Notes under the pieces: model-generated
Told to the model about the DNA's origin: nothing
The model's input: the letters and a program-made list of their open reading frames with translations, nothing else
Database searches by the model: none
Assembly (NCBI RefSeq): GCF_050947875.1
Contig: NC_134573.1
Coordinates: 33,315,615 to 33,379,614, forward strand
From: Dermacentor variabilis
Lineage: Eukaryota > Arthropoda > Arachnida > Ixodida > Ixodidae
DNA length: 64,000 nucleotides
Reading direction: 5' to 3'
In this document: positions 41,845 through 50,591 of the stretch, one piece after another
How the letters are laid out: each line of letters begins with the position of its first letter
Position numbering within the stretch: position 1 is the stretch's first letter
Position numbers and translations under genes: made by a program

Positions 41845-42041
41845 GAAGTTCCAGGTCCTCCCTTGCCCGGAGTCTGTGCATTGACGTCGCAGTCAGAACG
41901 GCGGCGGTGGTTGTCGGCGCGAGCGATGCAGGAGCGCACGCGCTCTTGCGGCTCACGAGGACGGCCGGGCAAGTACGCCAGTGCAGAAGCAGCGCGTGGT
42001 GCTGTGCCTTAGTGAGCAGGTCGCCTTAGTGCCACACGTGT

Positions 42042-42490
42042 ACTTCTCAATGCGGCTCCTTATATCTTGCAAGAGTTTTAGCCCCGATTGTATAACTTCA
42101 TGCATTACCAAATGTGCAGCAGGCTTTCGCCTTCTGTTACAAGCGTGTCACATGCGCCGAACTTTTTATTCCGTCCTTTCCCAGCCATAAAAAAGAACTG
42201 CTCAAAGGTCTCCTCAATACAAGGTTGTGTTTTTGTCGTCATCAAGGATTCCACAAACACAAGTTGCTAAGCATCCCATAATAACCGTAGAATCCACTCG
42301 ACCACTCCGTCAGTGCCCTTACTGAATTTCAACGCGAGAACGTGAAGCTAAAATAAAAGGCCAGAGCACACCGAAATTCACCAGTGGACATGGTAGCAGC
42401 CACAACAACAACATCCAGGTTGTGCCAGGTTGTGGCAGTTCTGCTGCGAACGGAGCTATCATCAAGCGGTTATCATCAAAAGGAAGAAGA
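42042..42490. other. Spacer with a small LINE-like fragment
   Basis: 42360-42410 (ccagagcacaccgaaattca, agtggacatggtagcagcca) resembles 52563-52605 (ccagaccacactgagcgtca, agtgggcatggcagcagcat), so it may be a scrap of the same LINE 5' region. No gene found. Confidence 0.35.
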
Positions 42491-42578
42491 CGTTAGCTGG
42501 TGCAGCCTCGGGACGTCATCTTGACTTTACCATCAATCTCGTCCCTTAAATAAAGCCGGCTTAACATTAACCCTAACA
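42491..42578 (+). repeat. Gypsy-2 5' LTR (88 bp)
   Basis: cgttagctggtgcag...ccctaaca, matching 51975-52062 with few changes; the initial TG is CG here. It contains aaataaagcc, a possible polyadenylation signal. Confidence 0.82.
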
Positions 42579-42584
42579 GTTTTG

Positions 42585-42600
42585 TGGTGGAGGTGCGGAG
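42585..42600 (+). other. Gypsy-2 primer binding site
   Basis: tggtggaggtgcggag lies six bases inside the 5' LTR and shares its first ten bases with the Gypsy-1 site. Confidence 0.6.
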
Positions 42601-42622
42601 TACTTCGACCGAGACGACGGAG

Positions 42623-43957
42623 ATGCTGCAGCAAGTGTCACGCCGGAGCCGACGCCTCGCTCGACTGCCTCCAACACCACTTGAGATCCGGATGTTCCAC
42701 AGCAGCGACCAACAACCTTCTCTGGCTGCTCCAGTGCGAACAACCGGCGCCTGGATGCATCTGATGGAGCCCCGCTATTTCTCTGGAAAATTCGGCGAGG
42801 ACGTGGATGAATGGCTCACCCGCTACAAGCTTGTGAGCAAGTACAACGGCTGGAACTCCACGGCTCCGCTCGACAATGTGGTTCTGTTCCTCACACACAC
42901 TACGCTAGTGTGGTTCGAGAACCATGAAGATACGTTCACAACGTGGGACAGCTTCCTTACTCACCTCACAGAGTGCTTTCGCGGTTCCACCACGAAAAGG
43001 AAGCGGGCGGAGCAGACATTGCTTCAGCGCGCTCAAGTACCAGGTGAGACCTGTACTACGTACACAGAGGCGTTCCTGAAGCTTTGCAAGACGGTCAATC
43101 CTCAAATGTCCGAAGAGGACAAGGCTGGTCACCTTCTCAAATGCATAGCCGAGGATGTTTACAATTATTTAATCGGAAAGGACAGTCTTGCCTCGGTCGC
43201 CGACCTGATCAAGCATTGCCGCACATTGGAGGCCTTGAAGCTGCGCCGTACCACGTCAAAGTTCGACAGGTTAGCAAATGTCACAACGGTGGCAAGCGTT
43301 GACGAAAACGACAACTACAGTTTTCAATTTGACCTTGCGGCGACTATAGGGCAAATTGTCCGCGAAGAACTTGAACGACACACCAAAGGGACGGATGTCG
43401 AACAGCCTGGTTGCGCTTCGAATCAACCTCAAGAACATGCGTCTGCTGTGTCCGCATTGTCTGCCATGCCCGGCGTTGCAGACTGTCCAGTTGATCAGCT
43501 GCGACAGTACCGATGTACCTTTCACGACGACGTGACGCACAATCAACGAACTCGTCGAGCTACCACTACAAATTGGAATTCGGAAGATCGCGTTTATCAT
43601 TCGCAGCGTCCCAGGGTTGACTCCGAAGCTTACAACATCGGTCGCGCATCGCCTGTGTGTTACAGCTGTGGCGCCTCAGGACACATCGCTCGTTTTTGTC
43701 GCTGGCGCCGACAGACAACCACATATGGCTCACCACCAACTTGGCCTAATTTTGAACGTGACAGTTATGACGACCATTGGCCGACAGACCCTGATACTGC
43801 ACACACCACAGGGGTGCCACCCCGGAATACCTTCCGTCAATATAGTAGAAGTGGCTCGCCAGCTTCACACCACAGCCTTACGCCCCCAACCAGTCGCCAA
43901 CGCCGTTCACCGTCACCACGGCGACGTGCTACGTCACCACCGCCGTCGGGAAACTAG
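42623..43957 (+). CDS. Gypsy-2 gag polyprotein, intact, 444 aa
   Basis: ATG at 42623 opens an uninterrupted frame. I start here because the upstream part of the frame overlaps the primer site and has no ATG. The capsid region (EPRYFSGKFGEDVDEWLTRY; LVWFENHEDTFTTWDSFLTH; FRGSTTKRKRAEQTLLQRAQ; YTEAFLKLCKTVNPQMSEED) is the classic Ty3/Gypsy retrotransposon gag fold. It is followed by a spacer, one zinc knuckle CYSCGASGHIARFC (CX2CX4HX4C) at about residue 355, and a serine/arginine/proline-rich tail (RQRRSPSPRRR). Gag would form the particle and package RNA. It is surprisingly whole beside a broken pol. Confidence 0.88.
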   Translation: MLQQVSRRSRRLARLPPTPLEIRMFHSSDQQPSLAAPVRTTGAWMHLMEPRYFSGKFGEDVDEWLTRYKLVSKYNGWNSTAPLDNVVLFLTHTTLVWFENHEDTFTTWDSFLTHLTECFRGSTTKRKRAEQTLLQRAQVPGETCTTYTEAFLKLCKTVNPQMSEEDKAGHLLKCIAEDVYNYLIGKDSLASVADLIKHCRTLEALKLRRTTSKFDRLANVTTVASVDENDNYSFQFDLAATIGQIVREELERHTKGTDVEQPGCASNQPQEHASAVSALSAMPGVADCPVDQLRQYRCTFHDDVTHNQRTRRATTTNWNSEDRVYHSQRPRVDSEAYNIGRASPVCYSCGASGHIARFCRWRRQTTTYGSPPTWPNFERDSYDDHWPTDPDTAHTTGVPPRNTFRQYSRSGSPASHHSLTPPTSRQRRSPSPRRRATSPPPSGN

Positions 43958-43959
43958 CC

Positions 43960-44382
43960 GGCGCGGCCGATGGCGGTAAGGTCGCCGGACAGTCTGCGTC
44001 TCTGCGAAATAGGCCTCTGCCTATTATGATGGTGAAGAACAAAGTGCGTGTGTTAATTGATAGCATACCTGCAACAGCATTAGTGGATACTTGTGCTACC
44101 GTTTCCGTCATGAGTGTGACTTTCAAAGAGAGACTGGGTCGGAAAGTTATGTTCCCGTGGAATGATGGTGTGACGTTTCGTGGTGTCAGTGGAGAGTGCC
44201 TAGTTCCCCTTGCTATTTGTGTTGCAAGTGTTTTATTCGGAGGAGAAGATCTTCAAACAGAATTTCTCGTACTACCGCGGTGCACTCATAATGTGACTCT
44301 CGGGATTGACTTTCTTCAGGATTGTGGTGCATCCGTTAACTGTGGCACAGGCGAAATTACTTTGAATAGCGTGCTTCTCTGA
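43960..44382 (+). pseudogene. Gypsy-2 aspartic protease with mutated active site
   Basis: Open frame 44026-44382 with RVLIDSIPATALVDTCATVS where DTGAT is expected: the glycine next to the catalytic aspartate is cysteine. The rest is typical (GVSGECLVPLAICVASVLFG; FLVLPRCTHNVTLGIDFLQD; GASVNCGTGEI). A stop ends it before the RT, and the frame joining it to gag is not continuous. The glycine is almost invariant, so this protease is probably inactive. Confidence 0.82.
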
Positions 44383-44705
44383 ACCCTTGCCGACACATAC
44401 TTACTAGTGAAAAACTATTGTGTTGTTTCGAACGATTCGCTGCTGCCGCCTTGGTCGCTGTCACGTATCCTTGTCAATTTCGCTGCTGCCGACCTTTCAT
44501 CGTTTGACGCGCAAATCCAGCCACTTACGTCGAGCTGCGCAAGGAAAGATGTACTTGTACCACGCTCTGTCGTGAGAGTAGTGAATGGCGCCTCAAATTT
44601 GTGGGCTTTCAATTGTTCTTGCGCTCCTGCTGTTCTCCCGCGTGATATGAAGCTCGCTGAATTTGACGAGATCACTTACAGCTCCACTTACTTACAGATT
44701 ACTTA

Positions 44706-44745
44706 CTGCTCCTCCTACCTTACAGTTCTAACGTAGGAGGAGCAG
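44706..44745. repeat. Perfect 13-bp hairpin between protease and RT
   Basis: ctgctcctcctac (44706-44718) and gtaggaggagcag (44733-44745) are exact inverted copies around a 14-base loop. Nearby attactta/ttacag repeats suggest local duplication. Confidence 0.8.
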
Positions 44746-44796
44746 TCTCATGCTAGCGATCCCCACCGAAGCATTTCTCAAAAGCAGATCCTACGA

Positions 44797-45528
44797 ATGA
44801 TCAACAAGGCACTGCCTTCACGTGAGCGCCACGCTCTCGCGCAAGTTTTGTGGGCACATCTTTCTGTGGTCGATTTCACACACCGCGACAAGCAGACTTC
44901 ACTCCCGTGTTCTCGTGCTCGCCACATAATTGACACCGGATCTGCGCACCCCATTTGGCAAAAGCCTTACCGCGTTTCTTCAACAGAGAGGACTGTTATT
45001 GCTGAACAGGTGAAAGACATGCTGCGGAAAAGTGTTGTACAAGAGTCCTCTAGTCCGTTGGCAGCACCAGTAATCTTAGTAAAAAAGAAGGATGGATCGT
45101 GGCGGTTTTACGTTGATTACAGGAAACTGAATGCGGTCACCAAAAAGGATGTGTATCCGCTTCCTAGAATTGATGATGTCATCGATTGTCTACATTACGC
45201 TGCCAACTTTTCATCACTGTATTTCCGAGCAGGGCATTGGCAGATACCCATGCACCCAGACGATAAGGAGAAAACGGCGTTGATGACACCAGGCGGTCTT
45301 TATGAATTTAACGTTATGCCGTTCGGTCTTTGTAACGCGCCAGCAACATTCGAACGATTCATGCATACTATCCTCCGAGGACTCAAATGGGAAATTTGTT
45401 TGTGCTACCTCGATGATGTGCTGATTTTCGGCAGCACATTGAGTGAGCATAACAGCAATCTCAATCTTCTTCTGGATTGTGTAAAAAAAACCGGTTTGAT
45501 CCTACATTTCAAGAAATGTCGTTTCTGA
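44797..45528 (+). pseudogene. Gypsy-2 reverse transcriptase (243-codon piece)
   Basis: It includes VKKKDGSWRFYVDYRKLNAV, KKDVYPLPRIDDVIDC, FSSLYFRAGHWQIPMHPDDK (motif A, where SSLDLRSGYWQI is usual: the catalytic aspartate region SLD reads SLY), MPFGLCNAPATFERFMH (motif B) and LCYLDDVLIFG (catalytic DD intact). The motif A aspartate appears replaced by tyrosine, and the frame stops at CRF, so this RT is dead on two counts. Confidence 0.85.
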
Positions 45529-46203
45529 TAAACCGAGACGTTAGTACTTGGGCACCTGGTCGACAAAAACGGTGCGAGGCCAGATCCATGGAAGATCGAG
45601 GCAGTCAGCTCCTTCGAAGCACCGAAGTCAGTGCGGCAGTTGAGGAGTTTCGGGGGCCTGTGCTCGTATTTTCGTCGCTTCGTCCCAAGATTCGCCGACG
45701 TGGTGTACCTCCTAACATGTCTTCTCCAAAAAGCCGTCCCTTTCAAGTGGACATTGGCTTCCGGCGACGCGTTCCGCCAGCTAAAGTTTCTGTTAACGTC
45801 AGGGCCCATATTGCGTCACTTCGATGCATCCGCACCTACGGAAGTGCACGCTGATGCCACTGGCGTCGGCATCGGTGCTGTACTAGTGCAACGTCAGCAA
45901 GGGTCTGAACACGTTGTGGCTTATGCTAGTCGGTCTTTGACTAAGGCGGAACGCAATTACACTGTGACCGAGCAAGAATGCTTGGCAGCTGTTTTCGCTG
46001 GCCACACATTTCCGCCCTATATCTACGTGCGCCCGTTCACTATCATTACTGACGACCACGTGTTGTCCTGGTTGGTGAATCTCCGTCACCCTAGTGGACG
46101 ACTGGCACGTTGGGCTCTTCACTGCAGGAGTACGACTTCGTTATTCCCTACTAGTCAGGGCGTCGCCACGCAGATGCGGACTGTCTCTTCCGCAGTCCTC
46201 TGA
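45529..46203 (+). pseudogene. Gypsy-2 RT connection and RNase H, frameshifted
   Basis: Frame 45631-46203 starts mid-domain (RQLRSFGGLCSYFRRFVPRF), passes the tether (FKWTLASGDAFRQLKFLLTS) and gives RNase H (EVHADATGVGIGAVLVQRQQ, AYASRSLTKAERNYTVTEQE, LAAVFA; later TDDHVLSWLVN). It is not in frame with the RT. The end (RWALHCRSTTS) is damaged relative to the usual RWALRLQEYDF. About 70 bases between the pieces lie in other frames. Confidence 0.8.
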
Positions 46204-46274
46204 CGACGACGGAGTGTGACGAAGACAATTTTGATGACTGTTTTGCTCCCATTTCTTCTACATTCCCAGAGTAG

Positions 46275-47033
46275 ATGACTTTCAACACAGAGCAGGAAAA
46301 TGATATTAGTTTGGAACCTCTGTTTGTAGCCGCATTGCGTCCTGGAGCCACCGGTCGATTTTGTGTCCGTGACGGCCTGCTTTACAAGACCAATTATTCG
46401 GCTAAAGGCGCACGCTTCCTTCTGGTGATGCCGCAGAGTCTGCGAACGGACATACTGAGAGCCATGCACGACGATGTGACCTCTGATCTAGGATTTATCA
46501 GAACTTTGAGCCGCACGCAGGAGCGTTTTTACTGACCCAGAATGCGGGACACAGTCAAGCACTACGTCGCCAGTTGCGAAAAATGTCAACGCTACAAGCT
46601 CCCTACGATCACTCCGCCAGGTCTTCTCCAACCTCTGCCGCCGCCCCGCCTGCCATTTGAACAAGTGGGTATCGATCTTCTGGGCCCATTTCCCCGATCA
46701 TCTAACGACAACCGATGGGTGATCGTATGTGTCGACCATGTGACCCGTTACGCGGAAACGTCGGCCGTACCATGTTCAACAGCTGCGTCCGTTGCAACGT
46801 TTTTGCTTCGATTCATTATTCTACGCCATGCCCCCCCCCCCCCCCGTGTCATCATTAGCGATCGCGGTCGTCAGTTCGTTGCGGAGGCCGTAGAAGAGCT
46901 GCTTCGTCTCTGCAGTTCGCAGTTCCTTCATTCAACGCCTTATCGGCCTCAGAGAAATGGGCTTGTAGAACGTACGAACAGAACCCTGACTAAAATGCTG
47001 GCCATGTACGTATCTTCCGATCACAAGGACTGG
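46275..47033 (+). pseudogene. Gypsy-2 integrase, first part (interrupted)
   Basis: Frame 46275-46535 gives the start of the zinc-binding region (LRAMHDDVTSDLGFIRTLSR). After a stop, frame 46542-47033 gives CEKCQRYK, the core VGIDLLGPFPRSSNDNRWVI with the first catalytic D, VIISDRGRQFVAEAVEELLR with the second, and STPYRPQRNGLVERTNRTL with the glutamate. It is cut at 47033 by insertion of the RRM-carrying element; a run of about 15 C (46830-46844) may also vary in length. Confidence 0.88.
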
Positions 47034-47849
47034 TGTCATACGTAAGTGCCGAGAGGTGCCCCTAGAAGATCGGAGCGGCCACCAAGCTCCGTGAACGACG
47101 AGGAACACAACGGGTGCGCGAGACCGGCGGCACGAGGGCGCGCTCGCAGTGTTCGATCCAGGTGGGCAGCTGCTCCGAGCTCCTGGGCGGAACGAGGCTA
47201 TGGTTCCTGCCAGGCGAGACGTCCGTGGCAAGGTGCGGAGGACCGCGGAGCCGAGCGTGGACGTCCTAGGGGCCCTGCTGCCAGTGCTCAAGACGCTGGC
47301 TGACCCGAGGGCCGCTGGTCCCTGAGCTGCCGCACCTGAGCGTGCCGAGCAGCGTTTCAGTCTGGCACAGATGTTGCTGTGCTGGACGAGGTCCTCACGT
47401 GTGACCGCCGCACGTGGATCGCGAGCGGTGCACCAGCTGGGCACCGAGGTCGTGCTGGACGTGCGACTGTAGCGCATCGGTCGCGAGCGGCGTCCGAGCC
47501 AGACATCGAGGACGTGTAGAGCAAGGCGTCCCCTGGCTGCTGCCGTGGCGGCTTCCTGAGCGTGCCGAGTCCGAGAACCGTGCTGAACGGGGCCCGAGCG
47601 TGTGGTCGTCGCGGACAGCTCCAGCACGGGTGACCGCACGGTGCCGTGACGACCGAACTGTGAGCCTCGCAACCCGGGACTGTTTGAGCCCGTGGACACA
47701 CTGACTGCAGTTACGCTGTCATCAACTCACTGTATATATTAATATTTTAAAGGTTGCTTTGAGTTTTATAAACGCACATAAATAACTCTCTATCTTTCTT
47801 CCGCATCACTGCGCACCAGCGAAAGTGCCGAACAGTCCTAATCACCACA
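47034..47849 (+). repeat. RRM-element 5' LTR (816 bp)
   Basis: tgtcatacgtaagtgcc...aatcaccaca. The first 100 bases differ from the 3' LTR at about seven positions. tatatattaatattttaa at about 47732-47750 may be a promoter-like AT stretch. Confidence 0.92.
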
Positions 47850-47854
47850 ATTTC

Positions 47855-47872
47855 TGGCGTCCGCGACAGGAC
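47855..47872 (+). other. RRM-element primer binding site
   Basis: tggcgtccgcgacaggac begins five bases after the LTR. It differs from the tggtggag sites of Gypsy-1 and Gypsy-2, so this is another lineage with another primer tRNA. Confidence 0.7.
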
Positions 47873-47927
47873 TAAGCTCTAATTCCATCCTTAAGAGCCG
47901 TACTTCGTTTGTGTGCAGTGGTCGGAA

Positions 47928-49043
47928 ATGGACTGGGAGAAATTTATTCCGATAGGCAATGAGCTCGGCTTGTCAGGTAAAGAACTAAGAGAGTGGATTG
48001 ACGAACAGCTTAACAGAGGACGCGATAAACGATCTGAGGACAGGGAAGCAGCGCGAGTAGCCCATGAACAGGAGATCGCTCGAATGACGGCGGAACGAAC
48101 TTTGCTAGAGGCTAGATGTCGTCTTGCAGAGCACGCGTCTGGGACGGTCGAAACCGGTAGCGAACGCGCGGAAAACAGCGGTGAAGCATTTAGAAGTCCC
48201 CACAAGCTTATTCCTCCCTACAACGAGAGCCGCGACGAACTCGACGCGTACATACAGAGCTTCGAGCGGGTAGCCACGAGCCAAGGATGGCCAAGCGACA
48301 GGTGAGCGCTGTCATTAAGCTTGTGTTTGTCAGGCGAAGCCTTTAGCGTGATCGGACGCATGGCTGCGTAGGATGTCACAGACTATCAAAAGCTGAAGCA
48401 AACTTTATTGCAAAGGTTCCGGTATACGGAAGAAGGATACCGTCAAAAGTTTCGCGAAACTAAGCCTGAGAATTCCGAGGCAGGGCGGCAGTTTGCTGGT
48501 CGACTGCTTGGGTACTTCGTTCACTGGCAGCAGATGGCAAAAACAGAGAAAACATATGACGCATTAAGAGATAAGATTGTTTCTGAACAGTTTTTGCTAA
48601 GTTGCGATGAGAGGCTTGCCATCTTCCTGAAAGAGCGAGGGTGCCGCGGCCTCGACAAACTAGCCGAAGCCGCTGACCATTATTTGGAGGCGCAAAACCT
48701 GACAAACGTCGCCAGAGGAAAAGAAGATAGAGGGATTAGTAAAGTAGCCCTGCAAAGCAAGAATTCCGAAACAGAGGCCAGGAAAGGAAAGGTTGAGTGC
48801 TTTCTATGTGGCAAGCAAGGACACCGTGCTGCAGATTGTTGGACGCGGTCAAAAGGACCGAAGTCCTCATCTTGCTGGAAATGCACGAAACATGGACATA
48901 AAGCTGACGAGTGCCCGAACATAAACGGCAGCAACACGGAGGCGTCTAGTGCCATTCTGGCTGTGACCGGATGCCTGCCGCCCGGTACGAGGCAAGTCCG
49001 GGTCCTACCACTAAATCTGAGGAGAAAACAAGGTCCCCTGTAA
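47928..49043 (+). pseudogene. RRM-element gag with capsid and two zinc knuckles, two in-frame stops
   Basis: ATG at 47928 starts MDWEKFIPIGNELGLSGKEL, a basic/acidic coiled stretch (REAARVAHEQEIARMTAERT), and PPYNESRDELDAYIQSFERV (capsid N-terminus). TGA at 48303 and TAG near 48369 interrupt it in the same frame. It then continues FRYTEEGYRQKFRETKPENS, FAGRLLGYFVHWQQMAKTEK (a retroviral/SCAN-like capsid C-terminal domain) and two knuckles, CFLCGKQGHRAADC and CWKCTKHGHKADEC (both CX2CX4HX4C). Both stops are single-base changes in an otherwise continuous frame. Gag would package the RNA. Confidence 0.85.
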
Positions 49044-49109
49044 AAACATATGGAGAAGACATCTGCCTTGGTCTTCAGACGCAAGAGATGCCGACGGCAA
49101 GCGGATAGC

Positions 49110-49420
49110 TCAATGGACACCCTGTGTCGGTGCTGAGAGATTCCGGATGCAGTACTGTGGTTGTCAGGCGTTCGATGGTGCCGGAAAAGAATTTCACCGG
49201 TATCATGCGTACCATTTATCTTCTGGACGGTTCGTTTAAGCGGCTTCCAGAGGCAATGGTCTATGTAGACTCCCCCTTCTTCCGAGGAAGGACACTGGGA
49301 CTCTGCATGGAAAAGCCACTCTATGATGTTGTTCTTGGGAACATCGACGGGGTGCTCTACCCTACTGATTTCAACCCGTCACATGACCTGTCTGACGTCT
49401 CAAAACGGCACAAAGACTCG
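49110..49420 (+). pseudogene. RRM-element protease domain
   Basis: A stop at 49107-49109 is followed by HPVSVLRDSGCSTVVVRRSM, with the active site DSGCST, and PLYDVVLGNIDGVLYPTDFN, the conserved second half (usually DVILGNIPGVR). In ordinary elements of this type the RT linker follows. Here the frame instead runs into the charged region described next. The protease lies one frame from gag. Confidence 0.75.
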
Positions 49421-49888
49421 GCGACAGCAGAGGAGCCTGTTCGACACCAAAGCGTGTGCCCGGATAGAGCTACCGTGAGTGCTGCGTCAAACCCTGCAAC
49501 TGTGTCGACTGAAGCAACCAAGCAGGAGACGGAACCGTCTACTGAAGCAAAGGATGAAGGTGCTGCTGAAAGAGCTGGAGAAGGCCAGGAGGGCAGGAGA
49601 CGAGCATCCATCCGGGCCAATGGGCGTGTGAGTGAAGACAGTCTTGGTGGCCGTCCTAAGCGGCGCAAGTCCAGGAAGGAGACTGAGAGCCACAGCCAAA
49701 GTGAGCTCGAGGACATTGACCGGAAAGGAGGAACTCCATGCCGGGGTGGCCTCCGTTCTTACGAGCGACGCGCCCCTCGGGAACATTCAGACACAAGGTC
49801 ACGTATTGATGTTGATGAAAGCATACCCGAGTCACATCGTTACGTCCGGGCTGATGACACGTGCAAGTGTTCATTGTACATTGGGAAC
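49421..49888 (+). pseudogene. Charged region upstream of the RRMs, fused after protease
   Basis: The protease frame continues (open to 49903) through a low-complexity segment rich in E, K, R, S and T (TKQETEPSTEAKDEGAAERA; KRRKSRKETESHSQSELEDI), then ADDTCKCSLYIGN, where RRM1 begins. Acidic/basic tracts before tandem RRMs recall nucleolin-type proteins. I infer that this belongs to the captured cDNA, with the junction somewhere in about 49400-49520, but retroelement origin is possible. Confidence 0.5.
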
Positions 49889-50307
49889 TGTCAAGCCAGG
49901 TGACCAAGGATGAAGTTCGTGCCCTGTCAGATGCCATCCGCAGGGTCCGCTTTATAAACAGGCACAGTGCATTCCTGGATTTTGAGAGCCCAGAAGTGGC
50001 GACTGCACAGCTGGAGCTCCTGCGCAGCAAGCAGCTCAAGGGGAAGCCAGTGCAGGTGGAGCCTAGCAGCCTCCAGAGCAGTCCAACATACAAGTCAGAC
50101 CGCCTGCTGTATGTGAGAGGACTTCCTGATGACAAAGGCATGGATACCCTTGGGCCGCTATTTCCTGATGCCTTGCTCATTGATCGCCGTGAAGGCGAAG
50201 TGCTGCTGAGATTCAAGGACCATGAAAGTGCCATAAGTGCCATCAAACAAGTTACTGCTCATGATGGAACAGACTTCAAGTTCAGCTTTGCTGCTTTTCG
50301 TCCTTGA
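49873..50307 (+). pseudogene. Captured tandem-RRM RNA-binding coding sequence, one frameshift
   Basis: RRM1: SLYIGN (RNP2) ends the previous frame at about 49888. After a one-base loss the next frame continues ELSSQVTKDEVRALSDAIRR, VRFINRHSAFLDFESPEVAT (RNP1 is the HSAFLDFE block) and QLKGKPVQVEP. RRM2: RLLYVRGLPDDKGMDTLGPL (RNP2 LYVRGL), FPDALLIDRREGEVLLRFKD (RNP1 GEVLLRFKD) and HESAISAIKQ, ending FSFAAFRP at 50307. The layout (two compact RRMs, intronless, directly before the element's 3' UTR) is that of a transduced cellular cDNA. Likely a nucleolin- or hnRNP-type protein; the exact parent is unknown. No retroviral family carries such a domain at this place. Confidence 0.82.
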
Positions 50308-50591
50308 TGGAACCGCCGGTGTCCGCCCCGAGCAGTGTGGCGCGAAGGGTGGCGAAAATGTACAGGGTAGCGAAAATGTAGACGCTGACTACGTGAGTCG
50401 AGTGTGAACTTAGAGCGTGAAGTGTGCCTACTTCATTTATTGCGTTTGTGAACACTTCAGGAACTACTACTGCGCGTGTGGAAAGACTTTTGCATGTGAA
50501 CACTTTGCGCCTTACAAACTGTGAACTTTGACCATGTACGTGCTTTGAAAAGTTGTTTTCATGAAACAACTTCTTATAGTGGGGGGTGAAA
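50308..50591 (+). other. RRM-element 3' untranslated region and polypurine tract
   Basis: It includes a short duplication (ggtggcgaaaatgtacaggg / gtagcgaaaatgtag, about 50349-50379) and ends with a G run followed by tgaaa directly before the 3' LTR, a normal polypurine tract. Confidence 0.7.

Larger units (their letters stand above)
36002..42031 (-). mobile_element. Full-length I-group LINE with RNase H, one frameshift from intact
   Basis: A 10-bp direct repeat ccacacgtgt flanks the element (35992-36001 and 42032-42041). On the minus strand there is a short 5' UTR, ORF1 (to 39940), ORF2 (39947-36193) and a 3' UTR ending in (CA)n. At 6.03 kb it appears complete. ORF1 and ORF2 overlap in ATGGCTAG. 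The only lesion that I see in coding sequence is a shift in ORF2 near 38400. Confidence 0.88.

Noticed and set aside
42360..42490. Extending the Gypsy-2 5' LTR to about 42360
   Set aside because: Only the last 10 bases before 42491 match the region before the 3' LTR; the rest differs.
46932..47699. Long minus-strand frames in the RRM-element LTRs (also 50594-51259)
   Set aside because: They lie in the LTRs, occur in both copies, and are Arg/Pro/Ser-rich products of GC-rich non-coding DNA.
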